In this document: positions 59,682 to 64,000 of the stretch, piece by piece
How the letters are laid out: every line of letters starts with the position of its first letter
Numbering within the stretch: position 1 is the first letter of the stretch
NCBI RefSeq assembly: GCF_016907655.1
Contig: NZ_JAFBCL010000001.1
Location: 3,382,001-3,446,000, forward strand
Direction: 5' to 3'
Origin: Saccharothrix algeriensis
GTDB lineage: Bacteria > Actinomycetota > Actinomycetes > Mycobacteriales > Pseudonocardiaceae
Length of the DNA stretch: 64,000 nucleotides
The notes under the pieces: generated by a model
Told to the model about the DNA's origin: nothing
Seen by the model: only the letters and a program-made list of their open reading frames with translations
Databases searched by the model: none
Translations under genes and position numbers: made by a program

Positions 59682-61495
59682 GCACCCTGCCGCAGACCGT
59701 CCGGCAGACGCGGGAGCGCCTGACCGCGCTGGTGCGGGGCATCGACCCGCGGGCGGCGGCGTTCGTGGAGACCCGGCGCGGCGGCCCGGCGTCGGTCGTC
59801 GTCGTGGGCGAGACGAACCGCGGCAAGAGCTCGCTGGTCAACGCCCTGCTCGCGACACCGGGCCTGTCGCCGGTGGACGCCGAGGTCGCCACCGCGACCT
59901 ACCTGGTGTTCCGGCACGGTGAGCAGTGGGCGGCGCGCGCCTGCTACCCGGGGTCGGTGTCGCCGGTGCCGTTCGACCGCTCGGAGCTGGTCAACTGGGT
60001 GTCGGCCGCGCACGAGCTGCCCGAGGGGATGCTGCCGCCCCGCTACGTCGAGGTCGACGCCCCGATCCCGCTGCTGGAGCGGCTGTCCGTGGTGGACACG
60101 CCGGGCGTCGGCGGGCTGGACGCCGCGCACGGCGAGCTGGCGGCCGAGGCGGCGGCGTCCGCCACGGCCCTGCTGTTCGTGGTCGACGCGTCCGCGCCGT
60201 TCACCCGCGGCGAGCTGGACTTCCTGGCCTCGGTGGGCGAGCGCGTCGAGACCGTGGTGTTCGCGCTGACCAAGGTCGACCAGTACCGGGGCTGGCGCGC
60301 GGTGCTCGAAGCCGACCGGGCGCTGCTGGCCGAGCACGCGCCGAGGTTCGCGGGCGCGACGTTCCACCCGGTGTCGTCGCGGGTGTTCGAGCTGGCCGCG
60401 AAGGCGCCCAACCCGGACGCCGCCGCCATGCTGCGCGAGCGCTCCGGCATCGGCGAGCTACAGGCCGCGGTGCAGGAGCTGGTGGTCGGCCGGGCCGCGA
60501 TGCTCGGCGAGGCCAACGCGCTGCGCGCCCTGGCGACCGTGCTGGACGAGCTGGTGGCGCGCGGCGAGGCCGACAAGCGGGCGCTGTCCGCCGGCGAGGA
60601 GGAGGCCGAGGCGCTGCGCGAGCGGCGCGACGAGCTGAACGCCCTGCGCCGCTCGTCCACCCGCAGCTGGCAGGTGCGGCTGCGCGGCGAGGTGCAGCGG
60701 GCGCGCGTCGAGGGCGGCCACGAGGTCAGCCGGCAGATGCGCGACGTGCAGGCGTGGTTCCGCTCGGCGATCGAGGCGGCGGGCCGCGAGCAGCTCGCGG
60801 CGCTGCCGCAGCAGGTGGACGCCGCGCTCCAGGCCGTGTCCGGGCGGATCAGCGCCGGGCTGGCGGTGCGGCTCTCGCGCGTCGCCGACGCGGCGCTGGC
60901 CGACCTGTTCCCGCCCGAGGAGCTGGCCGTGATCCGGGGCCAGTTCGCCCGCGGCGCGACGCCGCCGATCGTGCTGCGCCCGCCGGAGAAGCGCGCGCCG
61001 ACGGCCGAGGACAAGCTGCTGGTGTTCATGGGCGTCTCCGGCGGCCTGGGCGCCGGGCGGCTGGCCGCGATGCCGCTGGCGGGCCTGGGGGTGGCCGCGC
61101 TCAACCCGGTCGTGCTGCCGGTGACGATCGTGCTCGGGCTGGGCGCGGGCTGGTGGATGGCCCGCACGCGCAAGCACTCGGCCGACAAGCAGCACCTCAA
61201 GCAGTGGCTGTCGGACGCGATCGCCGACGCCCGGTCCACTGTGGACCAACTGGTGGCCGAGCAGCTGATCGAGGCGGAGCAGCAGCTGTCGCTGGCGCTG
61301 GACGACGCGCTGGGCAAGCGCGTGGACGCCATCGAGGCCGAGCTGCGCGAGGTCGACAAGGCGTTGCGGATGGGGGCGGGCGAGCGGTCCAAGGCCCTGG
61401 GCGCGGTCACCCGCAGGCTGGCCGAGCTGACGGCCGGGCGGGCGAAGGTGGACGACCTGCTGGCCCGCATCCGCGCCCTCCGGGACCGGGCCTGA
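59678..61495 (+). CDS. Dynamin family GTPase (IniC-like), second of pair
   Basis: 605 residues. G1 is GETNRGKSS (VVVVGETNRGKSSLVNALLA), G3 VVDTPGVGGLDAAHG and G4 TKVD (VFALTKVDQYRGW). A long coiled region follows (RGEADKRALSAGEEEAEALRERRDELNALRR and RSSTRSWQVRLRGEVQRARVEGGHEVSRQMRDV), then a hydrophobic paddle-like segment (LAAMPLAGLGVAALNPVVLPVTIVLGLGAGWWM) likely to insert in membrane, and a helical C-terminus with a basic end. The ATG overlaps the GrpE-like stop. The two GTPases probably form a heteromeric membrane-remodelling complex. Confidence 0.88.
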   Translation: MSTLPQTVRQTRERLTALVRGIDPRAAAFVETRRGGPASVVVVGETNRGKSSLVNALLATPGLSPVDAEVATATYLVFRHGEQWAARACYPGSVSPVPFDRSELVNWVSAAHELPEGMLPPRYVEVDAPIPLLERLSVVDTPGVGGLDAAHGELAAEAAASATALLFVVDASAPFTRGELDFLASVGERVETVVFALTKVDQYRGWRAVLEADRALLAEHAPRFAGATFHPVSSRVFELAAKAPNPDAAAMLRERSGIGELQAAVQELVVGRAAMLGEANALRALATVLDELVARGEADKRALSAGEEEAEALRERRDELNALRRSSTRSWQVRLRGEVQRARVEGGHEVSRQMRDVQAWFRSAIEAAGREQLAALPQQVDAALQAVSGRISAGLAVRLSRVADAALADLFPPEELAVIRGQFARGATPPIVLRPPEKRAPTAEDKLLVFMGVSGGLGAGRLAAMPLAGLGVAALNPVVLPVTIVLGLGAGWWMARTRKHSADKQHLKQWLSDAIADARSTVDQLVAEQLIEAEQQLSLALDDALGKRVDAIEAELREVDKALRMGAGERSKALGAVTRRLAELTAGRAKVDDLLARIRALRDRA

Positions 61496-61614
61496 AGGCC
61501 CGGACCGGCCCGCGGTAGTCGTGTCCTGACAAAGGGTGACGCGGGTTCCGCGAGGGAACCGAATCGGCATAACGTGAGTCCTACGGGTACTTGAGCGCAG
61601 GAGGTGGGGACCCG

Positions 61615-62373
61615 GTGTACGTCGATGAGACAGGCGCTACCGACGGCGAGCTGAAGGTCACCGTCGAGGACGAGGAGTACACCGCCGAGGCGACGTACGA
61701 CCTGGACGACGACGGCGTCGACGAGAGCGCCGTGGTCGAGACCGACGACGGTGGCCACCTGGCGTTCAGCGACACCGACGGCGACGGCGACGCGGACCTG
61801 ATGAGCACGTTCGACAAGGACGGCGAACTGGTCGGGCAGGCGCGCTTCGACGAGGGCTCCGGCGAGTGGGTCGCCGTCGACCCGTCGGACGACGACGACC
61901 GGAAGACCGGCACCAGCGCCTCCAAGTCGATCGTGGTGGACGTCGACGGCGGTGCGGACCAGAACGTCGGGCCGGCCACCGAGGACACCGACGGCGACGG
62001 CCGGGCCGACACGGCGGTGGTGAAGGACGAGCAGGGCGACACCTGGCTGTTCACCGACTCGGACGGCGACGGCCGGGCCGACCTCGCGACCGAGATCACC
62101 GCCGAGGGCGAGGTCACGATGTCCAGGCACACCGGCGAGGACGAGTGGACCGAGGTGGAGCGCGGGCGGATCGACGAGAACGGCAAGTACGTGCCGGACG
62201 GCCGCACCGGGCTGGACAGCGACGAGGTGTGGGCGGGCTCGGAGTCCTCGGGGGCCGGTGAGTCCGGCGGCTTCAGCGGGTCCGGTGGGTCCGGTGGGTC
62301 CGGCGAGAAGGTGACGGTGTCGGGCGTCGTGCGCATCGACTCCGTGACCGGCCAGTGGATCAGCCCCAACTGA
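61615..62373 (+). CDS. Acidic protein with Ca-loop-like repeats (DUF6802-like)
   Basis: 252 residues from GTG 61615, with AGGAGG 10 nt upstream. Four copies of an EF-hand/thrombospondin-3-like loop are visible: DLDDDGVDES, DTDGDGDADL, DTDGDGRADT and DSDGDGRADL. Each is followed by a beta-strand pattern (VVETDDGGHLAFS, VVKDEQGDTWLFT). The sequence is strongly acidic, with a Gly/Ser-rich linker near the C-terminus (SGGSGGSGEK). No signal peptide is seen. It lies 119 bp after the dynamin operon in the same direction; an inverted repeat (GGTTCC-GCGAG-GGAACC, 61544-61560) lies upstream. Confidence 0.78.
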   Translation: MYVDETGATDGELKVTVEDEEYTAEATYDLDDDGVDESAVVETDDGGHLAFSDTDGDGDADLMSTFDKDGELVGQARFDEGSGEWVAVDPSDDDDRKTGTSASKSIVVDVDGGADQNVGPATEDTDGDGRADTAVVKDEQGDTWLFTDSDGDGRADLATEITAEGEVTMSRHTGEDEWTEVERGRIDENGKYVPDGRTGLDSDEVWAGSESSGAGESGGFSGSGGSGGSGEKVTVSGVVRIDSVTGQWISPN

Positions 62374-62503
62374 CCGCTTGCTCCGGTCGGCCGCGAAGTC
62401 GTCGGAGGTCGTGCCCGCCTCGGGCCGATGGTCTGCTCTGCAGGGCTGTCACGCCCTTGTGAGTCATCCCGAGTGGCGTTCTCTCGCACCGGATTCACCT
62501 CGA

Positions 62504-62529
62504 TCCACAGGGTTGTCCACACCTGTGGA
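62504..62529. promoter_or_regulatory. DnaA box inside an inverted repeat
   Basis: TCCACAGG (62504-62511) and CCTGTGGA (62522-62529) are exact complements and flank GTTGTCCACA, which contains a perfect DnaA box TTGTCCACA (62513-62521). The arms themselves contain the TCCACA core, giving three DnaA-like cores in 26 bp. Confidence 0.6.
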
Positions 62530-62532
62530 AGG

Positions 62533-62548
62533 TCGAACAAGCGTTCGA
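62533..62548. promoter_or_regulatory. LexA-binding SOS box
   Basis: TCGAAC-AAGC-GTTCGA is a perfect match to the actinobacterial SOS box TCGAAC-N4-GTTCGA. It begins 4 bp after the inverted repeat with the DnaA box. No damage-inducible gene lies immediately on either side. Confidence 0.7.
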
Positions 62549-62808
62549 TACGCGTGGTTCCCGGTGGGTCGGCGCCGAGGCAGGGGCGCCCCGGTTGACA
62601 CCGCTGGGAGGGCGGTTGGCTGCCGGGCGTGGCGTTGGCTGCCGTCCCCGGCGCGGTGGGGTTGACGTCGATGTGGGCGCGTTGCGTGCTGTTCCCGGCT
62701 GTGTCCAGGACTTCGGTGGTCCGGTCGCCTTGGGTCGTGGTCCCTCTTCGGCCGGTCGCTTTGCGTTCGGGCTGCGGGTTCGTGCGTCGGCCGGCGGGAG
62801 CTGGTGGT

Positions 62809-62991
62809 CTAGCGGCGGGCGGTCGAGGCGAGGAACGAGTGCCAGGCCCGGGTGGTGAGGGTGAACTGCGGTCCGGTGGGGTTCTTGGAGTCGCGGATGT
62901 ACGCGGTGGTGTCGGTCAACCGCACCTCCACGCAGCCGTTGCTGCCGCCTGAACTGTGGCTGCTCTTGAACCACCCGGTGTCGTGGGTCAT
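62809..62991 (-). CDS. DUF397 family protein
   Basis: 60 residues: WFKSSHSSGGSNGCVEVRLTDTTAYIRDSKNPTGPQFTLTTRAWHSFLAS is a textbook DUF397 domain (WxKSSxS...CVEV...VRDSKNP...W..F). Its ATG overlaps the stop of the XRE gene (ATGA). DUF397 proteins pair with XRE-DUF5753 regulators in actinomycetes, as in the whiJ/bldB-type modules, and probably act as their small antagonist or partner. Confidence 0.95.
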   Translation of the reverse strand: MTHDTGWFKSSHSSGGSNGCVEVRLTDTTAYIRDSKNPTGPQFTLTTRAWHSFLASTARR

Positions 62992-63857
62992 CTCCTGCCC
63001 TCCTCGATCCTGTTGATCAGCAGCGCACGGGTGTCATCACGGCTCAACGCCAGCTCTTCGACGCGTCGGAACAGTCGCTGCATCGGCTCGATGTCCCTCG
63101 GCTGATCGTAGAAGGTGTACGGGCCGTGCAGAACCGCGGCAAAGGTCACCGGTGTCGCGTGGGGGAAGTTCAGCACCACCAGACCACCGCCGAGCGCCGG
63201 GTTGTCCACCGCCGTGGTCGGCACGATCCGGATGCTCAACGTCGGATGGCGCTCGGCCAGTTGGAGCAGGTGCAGCACCTGACCTCGCATGACCGAAGGG
63301 CCGCCGATGACGTGGTCCAGCGAGTCCTCGGTGAACACCACGCTGATGTCCTTGGGTTCGCTCGCCTCCAGCACCCGGCGCTGGTGCTCCTGCCGGTAGG
63401 CGATGCGCTCGCCGGTCTCTTCCGCGGAGTCTTCCCAGTGGATCGAGTTCGACAGCGCCATGATCGCGCGGACGTAGTCGGGTGACTGGACCAGCCCCGG
63501 GATGACGCCGCACTCGTACCAGTCGATTTCCCGTGCGGCGGCTTGGAGTTCGCTCAGCCGCTGGAACGGCTCGGGCAGGTTGTCCACGTACGCCCGCCTG
63601 GGCGCTCGCCGTCGGGCCGCCGCCCCCAGCGCCAGGATCGTCTCGCGCTCCGGCCCTCGCACCCCGTAGAAGTCGAGCAACTTGATCAGCTCATCCGGGC
63701 CGAGGCCACCCTTGCCGTTCTCGACCTGGCTCAGCCGCCCACCGCTGCGCCCGATCGCTTCCGCCGCTTCGCCTTGCGACCGGTTCGCGCCGGTGCGGAG
63801 GCGGGTGAGGGCGAGACCGAGTTGCAGGCGCTCGATAGTCGGCCTCGCGGTACCCAT
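62988..63857 (-). CDS. XRE family regulator with DUF5753 domain
   Basis: 289 residues. The N-terminal HTH (LQLGLALTRLRTGANRSQGEAAEAIGRSGGRLSQVENGKGGLGPDELIKLLDFYGV) is followed by a DUF5753 domain from about residue 90: IDWYECGVIPGLVQSPDYVRAIM, RQEHQRRVLEASEPKDISVVFTEDSLDHVIGGPSVMRGQVLHLL and RIVPTTAVDNPALGGGLVVLNF. This is the WhiJ-like regulator type. It forms an operon with the DUF397 gene and is divergent from the partial gene at 63963. Confidence 0.95.
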   Translation of the reverse strand: MGTARPTIERLQLGLALTRLRTGANRSQGEAAEAIGRSGGRLSQVENGKGGLGPDELIKLLDFYGVRGPERETILALGAAARRRAPRRAYVDNLPEPFQRLSELQAAAREIDWYECGVIPGLVQSPDYVRAIMALSNSIHWEDSAEETGERIAYRQEHQRRVLEASEPKDISVVFTEDSLDHVIGGPSVMRGQVLHLLQLAERHPTLSIRIVPTTAVDNPALGGGLVVLNFPHATPVTFAAVLHGPYTFYDQPRDIEPMQRLFRRVEELALSRDDTRALLINRIEEGRR

Positions 63858-63900
63858 GATCGCTCCACTCCATCGGGTTATCGCTCACAGCTCGCCCGAA

Positions 63901-63916
63901 GTCTAAAGTCATAGAC
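63901..63916. promoter_or_regulatory. Small inverted repeat between divergent genes
   Basis: GTCTA-AAGTCA-TAGAC (5-bp arms) lies 43 bp upstream of the XRE start, in an AT-richer patch, between the XRE gene and the divergent gene at 63963. It is a candidate operator of the XRE regulator. Confidence 0.4.
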
Positions 63917-63962
63917 ATAACGCACTGTGGTCGATCACATACAACCAGGTAGGGAGTTCATC

Positions 63963-64000
63963 GTGGGCAACGAGGCGTCCGAGCGTCGTGAGTGGTTGGT
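63963..64000 (+). CDS. Start of an unidentified gene, cut by the window edge
   Basis: GTG 63963 with GGGAG 6 nt upstream opens the frame VGNEASERREWLV up to the window end. Only 12 full codons are visible, too few for identification. The position, divergent from a WhiJ-like regulator, suggests a member of the same regulatory module. Confidence 0.5.
   Translation, partial: MGNEASERREWL

Larger units (their letters stand above)
62374..62808. other. Gene-free region with SOS and DnaA sites
   Basis: 435 bp without a convincing gene. Base composition is less GC-rich than average in 62450-62560. The SOS box and DnaA box inside an inverted repeat (62504-62548) are the only recognised signals; the open frames here lack ribosome sites and coding character. 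Confidence 0.6.

Noticed and set aside
62529-62808. A small gene under the SOS box
   Set aside because: Open frames on either strand lack ribosome sites and give low-complexity Pro/Arg/Gly sequences.
1-64000. Biosynthetic gene cluster, prophage or IS element
   Set aside because: No PKS, NRPS, terpene synthase, phage structural, integrase or transposase genes were recognised; the enzymes present are scattered housekeeping or accessory genes.

Overview
This is a very GC-rich, gene-dense actinomycete chromosome segment. The gene families point to the Pseudonocardiales (Saccharothrix/Actinosynnema/Lentzea-like), but that is inference from content; no marker such as rRNA is present. Supporting signs are frequent GTG starts, 4-nt ATGA/GTGA overlaps, an XRE-DUF5753/DUF397 pair, IniA-like dynamins, a mycosin-type protease and a chaplin-like repeat protein. 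I see no tRNA, rRNA, IS element, prophage or CRISPR array.

Layout. 1-3.2 kb: threonine catabolism (kbl partial, tdh) and an NAD(P)-binding SDR. 3.3-7.7 kb: an HTH regulator with a Nudix-like box, then a four-gene overlapping operon on the minus strand (MacS-like kinase, MacR-like regulator, DUF1707 protein, GNAT). 7.9-18.3 kb: an envelope block with an active-looking diguanylate cyclase, an AI-2E family permease, a beta-helix-like membrane protein, a secreted Ala/Pro-rich protein, an 1116-residue secreted protein of about 14 chaplin-like 51-residue repeats, and a degenerate GGDEF protein. 18.4-22 kb: a DnaQ-BRCT exonuclease, a TetR regulator, an erythromycin-esterase-like enzyme and a divergent dual-MerR (TioE-like) regulator with an unusual CTG start.

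22-36.9 kb is a housekeeping block whose gene order matches the origin-proximal region of Mycobacterium tuberculosis (ino1, padR, a DUF5318-type gene, ponA1, a GT87 gene, rpsF, ssb, rpsR, rplI, dnaB). Between rpsF and the GT87 gene this genome carries a secreted protein, nfo, a second GT87, a methyltransferase and a small secreted protein. Three perfect DnaA boxes and one near match lie between rplI and dnaB.

36.9-48.5 kb: two tandem secreted I36-like proteins with similar upstream regions, an MFS exporter under a double palindromic operator, a PhoX phosphatase, an SDR, an MTA/SAH-deaminase-like amidohydrolase, a lone sensor kinase, trmB and a mycosin-like protease. 48.5-57.2 kb: a duplicated ABC ATPase around one permease, a HAD phosphatase divergent from a TetR-SDR pair, a secreted YVTN beta-propeller and a NarL-type two-component system. 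57.3-62.4 kb: a tightly coupled dynamin/GrpE-like/dynamin operon followed by an acidic protein with Ca-loop-like repeats. 62.4-64 kb: a gene-free stretch with a perfect actinobacterial SOS box and a DnaA box, then the DUF397/XRE pair and the first codons of a divergent gene.

Main points of interest are the multi-chaplin-like protein, the dynamin-GrpE-dynamin operon, the DnaA-box cluster next to dnaB, the orphan SOS/DnaA-box site, and several palindromic operators that overlap translation starts.
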